Shown: in pieces, positions 1-6,835 of the stretch
Layout: every line of letters starts with the position of its first letter
Position numbering within the stretch: position 1 is the first letter of the stretch
Assembly: GCA_030613445.1 (NCBI GenBank)
Contig: JAUWLY010000113.1
Coordinates: 1-8,466 of the forward strand
Origin: Candidatus Stahliibacteriota bacterium
Lineage (GTDB): Bacteria > Hydrothermota > Tepidihabitantia > SM23-42
Reading direction: 5' to 3'
Length of the DNA stretch: 8,466 nucleotides
Program-made: the position numbers and the translations under genes
Notes under the pieces: generated by a model
Database searches by the model: none
What the model was told of the DNA's origin: nothing
What the model saw: only the letters and a program-made list of their open reading frames with translations

Positions 1-183
1 CAAATTCAGACAAGCCAAAACAGCAATTTTGGTTGTCGATGGCAGAGGAAACTCCCGGTGGATTTCTTTCATTTTACTGTCCACTATATCAGCAACTTCT
101 TTTATTCGTTCAGGATTTAAATCATCAGAAATGACTCGATAGTCATTTCCAAAGATTGTTACAACAATCTCCGTTTTCTTCAA
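1..183 (-). CDS. zapA: Cell division protein ZapA (partial, C-terminus outside window)
   Basis: ZapA is a small cytoplasmic protein that binds and bundles FtsZ filaments at the division site. The 61 visible residues match the family's N-terminal globular domain: a beta strand (IVVTIFG), the Y-R-V-I-S turn, an E-R-I-K-E-V-A-D helix with V-D-S-K-M-K-E-I, then the conserved T-K-I-A-V-L-A-C-L-N-L segment that leads into the long coiled-coil helix. ZapA is usually about 90-110 residues, so roughly a third is missing beyond position 1. The start is a TTG at 183-181 with GAGG at 193-190, six bases upstream, partly inside the stop codon of the preceding gene. An in-frame TTG at 195-193 is possible but has no ribosome binding site at proper distance. 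It lies 8 bases after the coiled-coil gene and is probably co-translated with it. Identification rests on family motifs. Confidence 0.85.
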   Translation of the reverse strand, partial: MKKTEIVVTIFGNDYRVISDDLNPERIKEVADIVDSKMKEIHREFPLPSTTKIAVLACLNL

Positions 184-191
184 GATAAACC

Positions 192-368
192 TCAAATAAG
201 AAGGTTGTCGATTTTCTCAATCAACATGTCAACCTTCTCCTTTATTTGATGACCACGAGATGTAAGCTGGTTATTTTTTTCCTCGAGGTCTTCGACCTTC
301 TGTTTAAGCTCGTTAATTGAAGAAATTAGTGCGTCTAATTTCTCTTCAAGTTTACTTAATTCATTCAA
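192..368 (-). CDS. Small all-coiled-coil protein, ZapB-like by position
   Basis: A 58-residue protein made of a single continuous heptad pattern. Hydrophobic residues alternate 3-4 along its full length (L4, L7, L11, L14, I18, L21, V25, L28, L35, I42, V46, L49, I53, L56), broken only by N32 and G39 at core positions. There is no signal peptide, membrane segment or cysteine. The start is TTG at 368-366; the nearby ATG at 364-362 is out of frame and stops after two codons. AAGGAG at 379-374, inside the last codons of pheT, lies five bases before the TTG. The gene begins two bases after the pheT stop and ends eight bases before zapA. ZapB of E. coli is a similarly all-coiled-coil protein of about 80 residues that binds ZapA, so a ZapA partner or Z-ring accessory role is inferred from position and structure, not from a recognised motif. 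Confidence 0.82.
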   Translation of the reverse strand: MNELSKLEEKLDALISSINELKQKVEDLEEKNNQLTSRGHQIKEKVDMLIEKIDNLLI

Positions 369-370
369 TC

Positions 371-2689
371 CTACTCCTTTTTCCGTAATTTAGCTTCGAA
401 TTTTTCAGAGACGTCGTTTTCGATCTTAGTAATGAAAGTGTCGATTTCTCTATCAGTGAGTGTTCGATCTGGTGCTCTAAAATAAAGGCGGAAACCAAGA
501 TTTTTTTTATCAGAGGGTAAATTCTTGCCCTTGTAATAGTCGAAAAGAACAACTCTTTCCAGAATTGGACCGCCGACTTTTGCAATCAAGTTGAAAATAG
601 CCGGTACCTCAATATGTTCGTCCATTAAGAATGAAAGGTCACGGATACTGGCAGGAAACTTGGCTGGTGGGATATAGAATGCTTCTGAGATTTGGGGTAA
701 TAGTCTATCCCAAGATAGCTCAATATAATAAAAGATTCCCTTGCAGAATTTATTGTCGATGCAGCCGATATAGCCCAGTTTTTTACCTGACAAGATGATG
801 TTGACCACTTGGCTGAAGCCGTATTTTCCAGTTGTTTTGAAGTGAACTTTCTTTATATGGAGTAGATCGAAGATGCTTTCAACTACACCTTTTGCGTCAT
901 AGTAATCCATCAACTTATCATGTTGATTCCAGGAATCCGGATACTGCTCACCGCCGAGAACAATACCTATTTTCTTTTCCTGAAACGGTGCATCGGCGAG
1001 CAAAATATTGCCGATTTCGAAAAGCTTCAGGGACCGATTTCCTTTTGATAGATTATAATTCACGCAATCTAAGAGACCCAAAAAGAGCGTTGGTCTGAGG
1101 GCATTAAAACGCTCGTTCAGTGGGTTTTGTATTCGTACAAATTTTTTGAAGCCAAAATTTGAAAGCCTTTTACTGGCAGTTAAAGATAGATTATAGGTCT
1201 CGCTGAAACCTTGACCTATCAGGTAGTTACGTATTGCTTTTTCATGTATACGGGGTTTGTCTATCGTTACACGCCCTCCCCATCTTCGAGGCATTGTTTC
1301 AGGTATTCGCATATAACCGTAGATCCTAGCAACCTCTTCATAGATGTCTTCTTCAATCTTCAGGTCACGACGATAGTGCGGTACCTTTGCAACAAGTGTT
1401 TTATCGCCAATTGCAGATATTTCGATTTTTTTAAGGATTGTTTTTATTTGTCGAGTTGTTAAATCAGTCGATAGTATTTTGTTTAATCGATCGATTGCAA
1501 AGGTAACACTTATGGTCTTCGCTTTTTTGCCGGTACTGATAAACTCTTTCTCGCGCGCACCAGCATATTTTGTGAATAACTCACCGCTGATTGATGATGT
1601 CCTGTCGACTATTGCAATGTCTGCACCACGTTCGAATCGGATTGACGCTTCTGTTAGTAGTCCAAGACGTCTTGATGTGTGAGCAATGCGTTTCGAATCA
1701 AAATATGCACTTTCCAGAAGGACTCTTTCTGTCGAGTTCGATATCTGAGCACGCTGTGCTCCGATAATGCCAGCGAGAGCAAGAGGACCTTGATTATCAG
1801 CGATGACACAGTCGTTTTTGCTCAATTTCACTTCAGTGCCTTCCAAGGTAATGAATCTCTCATCGGTTCGTGCTTTTCGTATAGTAATATGATCTTTTAT
1901 TAGATCCAAGTCAAATGGATGCAGCGGTTGTCCAGTTAGTAACATGATAGTATTCGTTATATCAACGATATTATTTACTGGGTTTATCCCTAAACAATGG
2001 AGACGCCACTTTATCCAGAAAGGCGATTCTTTGATCGAGATATTGTCGAAGACTCGTCCGGTGTATCTCGGGCATGTCTGTAGGTCTTTCAGTTCTATTC
2101 TAAACCTGCCGGTTCGATTCGCTTGTTCTGGAATTGATGTCTGAATCATTGGATTACGAATGTCTAAACCAATTCTTATTTCGCGAGCAATGCCTTCAAT
2201 AGACAGCCAATCCGGACGATTTGGCGTAGTGCCCATATCCAGAACCAAATCATCAAAGAAGTCCTTGAATAACTTGCCGGGTTTACCTTTTTCTAAAATA
2301 ATGACCCCATCAGATTTCTCGGCTAGTCCCAATTCTTCTTCGCTAACCAAAATACCTTGCGATTTTATGCCGGCGAAATTCTTTTCCACTATTTTCTGAT
2401 TATTTAAGGTCTTGCCGACTGGAACGATCAAAACATTATCACCAGCTTGAAGATTTTTTGCGGCGGTTACAATTCTTGAGTCTCGGTTGGTCTTTACCTG
2501 CAAAATACTTAGATTCTTGAGTTTAGGATGTGGAGCAATTGAGCTAATTCTTCCAATAATAATATGCTTAGGTGCGAGGCTTTTTTCTTCTTCGACCTCA
2601 AGTCCTAAATCCAGCGAACATCGTGCAATGTCTTCTGGATTTAGTTGTGTTCGAGTAAGCTCTTCAAGCCATTTCACGGTAACTAGCAT
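371..2689 (-). CDS. pheT: Phenylalanyl-tRNA synthetase beta subunit
   Basis: PheT is the large subunit of the alpha2beta2 enzyme that charges tRNA-Phe; it binds the tRNA and edits misacylated Tyr-tRNA. The 772 residues show the full bacterial layout: an EMAP-type tRNA-binding domain at about 39-150 (G-R-I-S-S-I-A-P-H-P), the B3/B4 editing domain at about 205-385 with N-P-V-N-N-I-V-D-I-T-N at 236-246 and G-Q-P-L-H-P-F-D, the B5 domain at about 398-465 ending in E-E-V-A-R-I-Y-G-Y, a catalytic-like core at about 480-670, and a C-terminal FDX-ACB anticodon-binding domain from about 675 (F-P-A-S-I-R-D-L-S-F). Length is close to the usual 780-800. The ATG at 2689 has only a weak GCGAG site upstream. 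It lies 43 bases after pheS. The stop is two bases from the coiled-coil gene, whose ribosome binding site overlaps the pheT end. Confidence 0.97.
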   Translation of the reverse strand: MLVTVKWLEELTRTQLNPEDIARCSLDLGLEVEEEKSLAPKHIIIGRISSIAPHPKLKNLSILQVKTNRDSRIVTAAKNLQAGDNVLIVPVGKTLNNQKIVEKNFAGIKSQGILVSEEELGLAEKSDGVIILEKGKPGKLFKDFFDDLVLDMGTTPNRPDWLSIEGIAREIRIGLDIRNPMIQTSIPEQANRTGRFRIELKDLQTCPRYTGRVFDNISIKESPFWIKWRLHCLGINPVNNIVDITNTIMLLTGQPLHPFDLDLIKDHITIRKARTDERFITLEGTEVKLSKNDCVIADNQGPLALAGIIGAQRAQISNSTERVLLESAYFDSKRIAHTSRRLGLLTEASIRFERGADIAIVDRTSSISGELFTKYAGAREKEFISTGKKAKTISVTFAIDRLNKILSTDLTTRQIKTILKKIEISAIGDKTLVAKVPHYRRDLKIEEDIYEEVARIYGYMRIPETMPRRWGGRVTIDKPRIHEKAIRNYLIGQGFSETYNLSLTASKRLSNFGFKKFVRIQNPLNERFNALRPTLFLGLLDCVNYNLSKGNRSLKLFEIGNILLADAPFQEKKIGIVLGGEQYPDSWNQHDKLMDYYDAKGVVESIFDLLHIKKVHFKTTGKYGFSQVVNIILSGKKLGYIGCIDNKFCKGIFYYIELSWDRLLPQISEAFYIPPAKFPASIRDLSFLMDEHIEVPAIFNLIAKVGGPILERVVLFDYYKGKNLPSDKKNLGFRLYFRAPDRTLTDREIDTFITKIENDVSEKFEAKLRKKE

Positions 2690-2732
2690 TTAATCTCGCT
2701 TTTGCTGTGTGTAATCATATTAACGAAGTTAA

Positions 2733-3734
2733 TCAAAATTGCTCCAGAAATCTAATATCGTTGTTAAAAAATACCCTTATATCATCAATAACATATTTTA
2801 TCATTGCAACTCTTTCAATACCCATACCCAATGCATAACCTGAATACTTTTTTGTTGATATCTTAACATTTTTCAGAACCTGAGGATGGACCATACCACA
2901 TCCTCCGAGCTCAAGCCAACCACTATTACCGCATACTGAACAGCCTGATCCGCCACAAACCGCACAGCTAACAGCTAGTTCACCAGAAGGTTCAGTAAAA
3001 GGGAAGAATGAGGGTCTTAGTTGATATTTTGTCTTAGGACCGAAGATGAATCTCACGAATTCGCTTAATAACCATTTCAGCTCTCCAAATGACACGCCTT
3101 TATCCACATATAAAGCCTCAATTTGATGGAAAACAGGTGCGTGGCTTGCATCAAATGCATCATACCTATAGCATCTTCCTGGGCATATTATCTTAATTGG
3201 AGGCTCTTGATTCTCCATTACCCTTATTTGGACTGGTGAAGTATGACTACGTAGAAGAAGGTCTTCCTTGATATAAAAGCTCGAAAACATATCACGTGCT
3301 GGATGATCTCGTGGGATGTTTAATGCCCCAAAATTGTACCAGTCATATTCTATTTCTGGACCAGTGGCAATGGAAAAACCAAAATTTGTGAAGAACATTA
3401 TCAGCTCATCGAAAATTTTGGAAATCGGATGGACGTGTCCAACATAAGGCCTTTTACCAGGTAAGAGAAGATCGTCCCTGTCTTTATCCTTGGTTTGAAA
3501 CTTCTCTAAGCGCTGATGCAGTTCCTGGTTGATTACTAGCTTCAGTTGGTTGATTTCATTGCCGAAGATGCGCTTTTGCTCAACTGGAAGTTGAGCGATT
3601 TCTTTGAAAAGCCTGTTTATTTCACCTTTTCGACCCAAATACTTTATTCTCAAGCCTTCTAATGCATTCTCGTCTCTTGCTTTTTCGAGCGAGGCTTGTA
3701 TTTGTTCCTGTAGTATTCTGAGTCGTTCTTCCAT
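2733..3734 (-). CDS. pheS: Phenylalanyl-tRNA synthetase alpha subunit
   Basis: PheS is the catalytic subunit of phenylalanyl-tRNA synthetase and activates Phe with ATP. Its 333 residues comprise an N-terminal coiled-coil arm (about 1-85) and a class II catalytic core: H-P-I near 102, R-D-M-F near 147-150, R-S-H-T-S-P-V-Q at 162-169, motif 2 G-R-C-Y-R-Y-D with D-A-S-H and F-H-Q-I-E at about 186-206, the F-P-F-T-E-P-S strand near 244-250, and motif 3 G-M-G-I-E-R-V-A-M at 303-311. Before the conserved G-W-L-E-L-G-G-C-G-M-V-H-P segment sits a small cysteine insert, C257-x2-C260-x4-C265-x2-C268, which could bind zinc. E. coli PheS lacks it, but other bacterial PheS proteins carry similar inserts. 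The ATG at 3734 is 18 bases after rplT; only a weak AGG lies upstream, so coupling to rplT translation is likely. Confidence 0.97.
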   Translation of the reverse strand: MEERLRILQEQIQASLEKARDENALEGLRIKYLGRKGEINRLFKEIAQLPVEQKRIFGNEINQLKLVINQELHQRLEKFQTKDKDRDDLLLPGKRPYVGHVHPISKIFDELIMFFTNFGFSIATGPEIEYDWYNFGALNIPRDHPARDMFSSFYIKEDLLLRSHTSPVQIRVMENQEPPIKIICPGRCYRYDAFDASHAPVFHQIEALYVDKGVSFGELKWLLSEFVRFIFGPKTKYQLRPSFFPFTEPSGELAVSCAVCGGSGCSVCGNSGWLELGGCGMVHPQVLKNVKISTKKYSGYALGMGIERVAMIKYVIDDIRVFFNNDIRFLEQF

Positions 3735-3752
3735 GAAGGCTTCTACCTGTTA

Positions 3753-4100
3753 TTAGCTCTTGCACAATTGGACAAGATTACTGAACTCATCCGGATGCCA
3801 GTATGCAATAGCAGCTAAAGTCTTTCTGTCCAGTTCAATGTTGTGCTTTTTCAAGGCGTGGATGAATTGTGAGTATTTCATATCCTGATCTCTTAAGGCA
3901 GCACTAATTCGGGTGATCCAAAGGGTTCGAAAAACCCTCTTTTTACGCTTTCTTTCCCGGTAAGCTGAAACCCATGCCTTCATAACCGCTACCCGAGCAG
4001 TTTTATACAGCTTGTGTCTTGCTCCCCAGTACCCCTTTGCTGCCTTTAGCCACTTCTTCCGCCTCTTTCTTGTGTATGGCACATTCCTAGTTCTTGGCAT
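3753..4100 (-). CDS. rplT: Large ribosomal subunit protein L20 (bL20)
   Basis: L20 binds 23S rRNA early and is essential for assembly of the 50S subunit. The 115-residue protein is close to the usual 117-119. It has the family's basic N-terminal extension (R-K-R-R-K-K-W-L-K-A-A-K-G-Y-W-G-A-R), the R-E-R-K-R-K-K-R-V-F-R-T-L-W-I-T-R-I segment and the C-terminal globular part (Y-S-Q-F-I-H-A-L-K-K, D-R-K-T-L-A-A-I-A). The ATG at 4100 has a strong AAAGGAG at 4115-4109, eight bases upstream. It lies 54 bases from rpmI, and that gap contains a full consensus promoter, so rplT can be transcribed apart from thrS-infC-rpmI. In E. coli and Bacillus L20 represses its own operon by binding structured leader RNA. 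Here the predicted leader from this promoter is only about 14 bases, leaving no room for such a structure. Confidence 0.97.
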   Translation of the reverse strand: MPRTRNVPYTRKRRKKWLKAAKGYWGARHKLYKTARVAVMKAWVSAYRERKRKKRVFRTLWITRISAALRDQDMKYSQFIHALKKHNIELDRKTLAAIAYWHPDEFSNLVQLCKS

Positions 4101-4120
4101 CGTAATATCTCCTTTCTAAA

Positions 4121-4148
4121 ATTATAGTCATTTTACAAATTTTGTCAA
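4121..4148 (-). promoter_or_regulatory. Consensus sigma70-type promoter for rplT-pheS-pheT
   Basis: On the minus strand a perfect -35 box TTGACA (4148-4143) is followed by a 16-base spacer and a perfect -10 box TATAAT (4126-4121). Initiation would fall near 4115-4114, on an A, only about 14 bases before the rplT ATG and just at the ribosome binding site. It sits in the only non-coding gap between rpmI and rplT. This is a sequence prediction; activity is untested. Confidence 0.75.
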
Positions 4149-4154
4149 TTGTTG

Positions 4155-4343
4155 CTAAATTATGCCTTTTACCCGTTTTTTATCACCTTTTGCCAGTATG
4201 GTTGATTGGCGGAGTCTCCTCTTTCGCTTCTTTGATTTTGAGGTGAGATTATGACCCTTACCAGCTCTCCTCCTTGAAATTTCTCCACTTTTTCTCTTTT
4301 TTACCCTTTTTGCCAAACCTCTCTTTGTTTTCTGTTTAGCCAT
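4155..4343 (-). CDS. rpmI: Large ribosomal subunit protein L35 (bL35)
   Basis: L35 is a small, very basic 50S subunit protein bound to 23S rRNA. The 62 residues fit the usual 63-66 and contain the hallmark stretch R-R-R-A-G-K-G-H-N-L-T-S-K-S-K-K-R-K-R-R followed by L-R-Q-S. An upstream in-frame ATG at 4382 would add 13 residues unlike L35 and lies within infC. The ATG at 4343 is preferred because it gives the canonical N-terminus M-A-K-Q-K-T-K and has AAGGAGAGG at 4357-4349, five bases upstream. The start overlaps the last eight bases of infC, and its ribosome binding site lies in codons for the infC C-terminal K-R-R-G, so translation of the two is probably coupled. Confidence 0.97.
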   Translation of the reverse strand: MAKQKTKRGLAKRVKKRKSGEISRRRAGKGHNLTSKSKKRKRRLRQSTILAKGDKKRVKGII

Positions 4344-4866
4344 TCGATCCTCTCCTTTTCTTCTCAGCAAGAAATGTAACATACATTATGTTATGCTCTT
4401 GTTTTGGTTGTTTTTCCACTTTGCCGATCCCTGCAACGTCTACTATTACTCTATCCAGAACTTTTCTCCCCAGATCAGAATGTAACATTTCCCGACCACG
4501 TAGACGCAGAGTTACCTTGACTCTATTACCATCTTCAAGCAATTCCTTTATTTTTCCTAGTTTGACTTGATAATCGTGTTCACTAATCTTTAGAGACATT
4601 CTCATACCTCGGGCTGAAGTCCGGTGTTGATGTTTACGTGCTACTCGTTCTTGTCGCTTTTTCTCATATAAATACTTGCCAAAATCCAGTATTTTGCACA
4701 CTGGAGGTTTGGTATTTGGTGCAACTTCAACAAGATCTAATTTCTTTTCTTGAGCTAGGCGCATGGCATCATTTATATGAAATTCACCAAGTACTTCGCC
4801 ATCAGCACTTATCAATTTGACTCTCTGAGCCCGTATTCTTCTATTCACTCTTGGAATTTGTTTAAT
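4336..4866 (-). CDS. infC: Translation initiation factor IF-3 (AUU start)
   Basis: IF3 binds the 30S subunit, keeps it apart from 50S and proofreads the start codon and initiator tRNA. With an ATT start at 4866-4864 the protein has 176 residues, the usual size. It shows the N-domain (V-N-R-R-I-R-A-Q-R-V-K-L, then D-L-V-E-V-A-P-N near 44-51 and P-P-V-C-K-I-L-D-F-G-K-Y at 54-65), a basic linker helix, and the C-domain (I-S-E-H-D-Y-Q-V-K-L near 94-103, R-V-K-V-T-L-R-L-R-G-R-E-M near 115-127). A TTG at 4878 would add four residues but is itself part of the GGAGG site and has no site of its own. GGAGGT at 4876-4871 stands four to five bases before the ATT. AUU as infC start is known in E. coli, where IF3 represses its own mRNA by rejecting it. 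The ATT shares its last base with the thrS TAA stop. Confidence 0.95.
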   Translation of the reverse strand: MKQIPRVNRRIRAQRVKLISADGEVLGEFHINDAMRLAQEKKLDLVEVAPNTKPPVCKILDFGKYLYEKKRQERVARKHQHRTSARGMRMSLKISEHDYQVKLGKIKELLEDGNRVKVTLRLRGREMLHSDLGRKVLDRVIVDVAGIGKVEKQPKQEHNIMYVTFLAEKKRRGSNG

Positions 4867-4878
4867 CGTTACCTCCAA
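4862..4878 (-). promoter_or_regulatory. infC ribosome binding site and AUU start overlapping thrS stop
   Basis: Read on the minus strand, the sequence is TTGGAGGTAACGATTAA. It contains a strong Shine-Dalgarno GGAGGT, then AACG, then ATT (4866-4864), whose T begins the thrS stop TAA (4864-4862). The second infC codon is AAA, as in E. coli. The arrangement predicts IF3 autoregulation by start-codon discrimination together with reinitiation by ribosomes ending thrS. It is read directly from the sequence; the regulatory role is inferred from the known E. coli case. Confidence 0.85.
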
Positions 4879-6760
4879 GGTCTTTTTTTATAAGATTCAA
4901 GAAATCCTTTAGCTTCATTATACCAATATCTCCTTTACTATGTTTTCTTACTGAAACGGTATTATTATCGACTTCCCGTTTACCAACAATTATAATATAT
5001 GGCGCTTTTTGTACTTCAGCTTCTCGAATTCGATAGTTCATTTTCTCAGATTTATCATTCAGCTCTACTCTTAGCTTCTGTTTTAGCAATCTCTTGAATA
5101 CTTTGTTCGCATACTTGTTCTGTTTGTTGGTAATGGGCATGACGACAACCTGGACTGGTGATAACCATAAGGGAAAAGCGCCCTTGTAATGCTCAATCAG
5201 ACAACCAATGAATCGCTCTAATGAACCATATATCGCCCGGTGGATGGCAACGACTTCTTTGTGCTGACCATCTTTGTCCATATATTCGATTTTGAAGCGC
5301 TTTGGCAGGTTGAAATCAAATTGGATTGTCGTGGCTTGCCACTCCCGACCGAGAGCATCAAGTAGTTTTATGTCGATTTTCGGTCCATAGAAAACTGCTT
5401 CACCCTGTTTTCTTGCATACTCCAGGTTCATTTTATCGAGCGCTGAGACAAGGCCTTTCTCAGCACGGATCCATTCTTCATCACTACCCATGTATTTTTC
5501 CTTATCATGCTGCCCACGTACTGAAAGATCGATTTTATAGTGGTCAAAACCGAATTTCTTCAGGATTTTTAGGGTTAATTCCAAAACCTTGCAGAGTTCA
5601 TCTACAATTTGACTTGGTTGACAGAAAATATGGCCATCATCAATAGTGATCCCCCGTACACGCAAAAGGCCGTGAAGGGTTCCTGAGAGTTCATTTCTGT
5701 AGACCTGTCCCAGTTCTGCGTACTTGAGTGGTAAATCCTTATAGCTCCTAACCTTTGATTTGTATATCAGAATATGCCCAGGGCAATTCATTGGTTTAAG
5801 GATATATTCTTCATTCTCCACAGGCAGAATAAACATATGCTCGTGATAGAAAGCATAGTGACCTGACTGATGCCAAAGATGGCCACGAGCAATATGGGGT
5901 GTGGAGACTATTAGATAACCGGCATTTATGTGTTCCTGTAACCAGTACTCCTCAATGAGTCTCTTAACCAATGCACCTTTTGGATGCCAGTAGACTAATC
6001 CTGAACCAGCTTCTTCGAAGATTGAATAGAGTTCCAGTTCGGTGCCCAATCTACGATGATCGCGTTGTTTGGCTTCTTCGAGTTTCTTAAGGTAAGCCTT
6101 TAACTCTTTGTTGTCTGGAAATGCAATCCCGTAGATTCTTGAGAGCATAGATTGATGGATATCACCCCGCCAATAAGCACCAGCAATACTCAATAGCTTG
6201 AATGTCTTGATATAACCAGTACTTGGAACATGGGGGCCTGCACATAGGTCAATAAAATCATTATTTCGGTAAAGACTGACTTCTGGATCTGGGATAGCCT
6301 TTACCAGCTCAACCTTATATTGCTCTTCCCTTCTATTGAAGAATTCAATCACTGCCTCTTTTTTCATGGTAATGCGCTCAAAAGGTATGTTCTTAGCGAT
6401 TATTTCAACCATTTTCTTCTCGATTTTTTCAAGATCTTCCGGAGAGAAACGTTTTTTAGTATCGAAATCATAATAGAAACCCTGCTCAATTGCCGGTCCA
6501 ATAGCATATTTTGCCTTTGGGAACAAAGATTTTACTGCCATCGCCATGATATGAGAAGCAGAATGCCAGTATATCTTCTTGCCAATATCCGATGAAAAAT
6601 TAATGAGTTCGAGCTGACAATCATTGGTGATTTCCTTTGAAAGATCGCAGAGCTTACCATTTAACAGTGCCGCAATAACCTTCTTATCCGTAATCAAATC
6701 ACTGATACGCGAGTCTTTTTCGACCTTGAAATTCTTCCTTTTAAGCTTGACCTTAACCAT
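4862..6760 (-). CDS. thrS: Threonyl-tRNA synthetase
   Basis: ThrRS charges tRNA-Thr and edits Ser-tRNA-Thr. The 632 residues hold all bacterial domains: TGS at about 1-58, the editing domain at about 60-220 with the HxxxH site H66-S-A-S-H70 and D-L-C-A-G-P-H at 171-177, the class II core at about 240-530, and the C-terminal anticodon-binding domain from about 535. The three zinc ligands that hold threonine are present: C326 in M-N-C-P-G-H, H363 in L-H-G-L-L-R-V-R-G, and H507 in H-R-A-I-Y-G-S. It is slightly shorter than the 642 of E. coli, mainly at the TGS end. The ATG at 6760 has no Shine-Dalgarno site; a consensus promoter places the transcript start at or next to the ATG. This excludes the leader-based autoregulation of E. 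coli thrS and any T-box. It is the first gene of the translation operon. Confidence 0.97.
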   Translation of the reverse strand: MVKVKLKRKNFKVEKDSRISDLITDKKVIAALLNGKLCDLSKEITNDCQLELINFSSDIGKKIYWHSASHIMAMAVKSLFPKAKYAIGPAIEQGFYYDFDTKKRFSPEDLEKIEKKMVEIIAKNIPFERITMKKEAVIEFFNRREEQYKVELVKAIPDPEVSLYRNNDFIDLCAGPHVPSTGYIKTFKLLSIAGAYWRGDIHQSMLSRIYGIAFPDNKELKAYLKKLEEAKQRDHRRLGTELELYSIFEEAGSGLVYWHPKGALVKRLIEEYWLQEHINAGYLIVSTPHIARGHLWHQSGHYAFYHEHMFILPVENEEYILKPMNCPGHILIYKSKVRSYKDLPLKYAELGQVYRNELSGTLHGLLRVRGITIDDGHIFCQPSQIVDELCKVLELTLKILKKFGFDHYKIDLSVRGQHDKEKYMGSDEEWIRAEKGLVSALDKMNLEYARKQGEAVFYGPKIDIKLLDALGREWQATTIQFDFNLPKRFKIEYMDKDGQHKEVVAIHRAIYGSLERFIGCLIEHYKGAFPLWLSPVQVVVMPITNKQNKYANKVFKRLLKQKLRVELNDKSEKMNYRIREAEVQKAPYIIIVGKREVDNNTVSVRKHSKGDIGIMKLKDFLNLIKKDLGGND

Positions 6761-6766
6761 GTGTCA

Positions 6767-6794
6767 ATTATAGATTATTTTTCTAATTTGTCAA
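6767..6794 (-). promoter_or_regulatory. Consensus promoter of thrS, probably leaderless
   Basis: On the minus strand TTGACA (6794-6789), a 16-base spacer and TATAAT (6772-6767) match the sigma70 consensus at all twelve positions. Six bases (TGACAC) separate the -10 box from the thrS ATG at 6760, so normal spacing puts +1 at or within a base or two of the A of the ATG. There is no ribosome binding site in between. A leaderless thrS-infC-rpmI transcript is the simplest reading. Confidence 0.8.
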
Positions 6795-6814
6795 GAGTTA
6801 GGCAGGAGAACTCT
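6794..6814. repeat. Short inverted repeat between the divergent promoters
   Basis: AGAGTT at 6794-6799 and AACTCT at 6809-6814 form a perfect 6-base inverted repeat around a 9-base centre. It abuts the thrS -35 box and lies 21 bases from the -35 box of the opposite promoter. It could be an operator for a dimeric regulator, but six-base arms are expected by chance fairly often, so this is only a candidate. Confidence 0.25.
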
Positions 6815-6835
6815 GAAAAAGTAGTCATCGCTCTC

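Noticed and set aside
892..2693. Several plus-strand open frames of 66-83 codons opposite pheT
   Set aside because: All are antisense to well-conserved PheT domains and show the mixed composition of shadow frames.
2719..2733. Perfect inverted repeat ATTAAC-n3-GTTAAT at the pheS-pheT junction
   Set aside because: Six AT-rich base pairs with a three-base loop are too weak for a terminator, and there is no T-run. It may affect pheT initiation slightly but cannot be supported as a regulatory element.
4344..4382. Upstream ATG extending L35 by 13 residues
   Set aside because: The extra residues are unlike L35, the region codes for the infC C-terminus, and a strong ribosome binding site sits directly before the ATG at 4343.
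4991..4996. TATAAT on the plus strand inside thrS
   Set aside because: No convincing -35 box at proper distance, and no gene follows on that strand; expected by chance in AT-rich coding sequence.
5326..5646. Open frame of 106 codons on the plus strand
   Set aside because: It lies entirely antisense to conserved thrS core codons, shows no family resemblance, and has no ribosome binding site or promoter of its own.
6795..6835. Possible T-box, riboswitch or attenuator before thrS
   Set aside because: This stretch lies upstream of the thrS promoter and would not be transcribed with thrS. The predicted mRNA has no leader.
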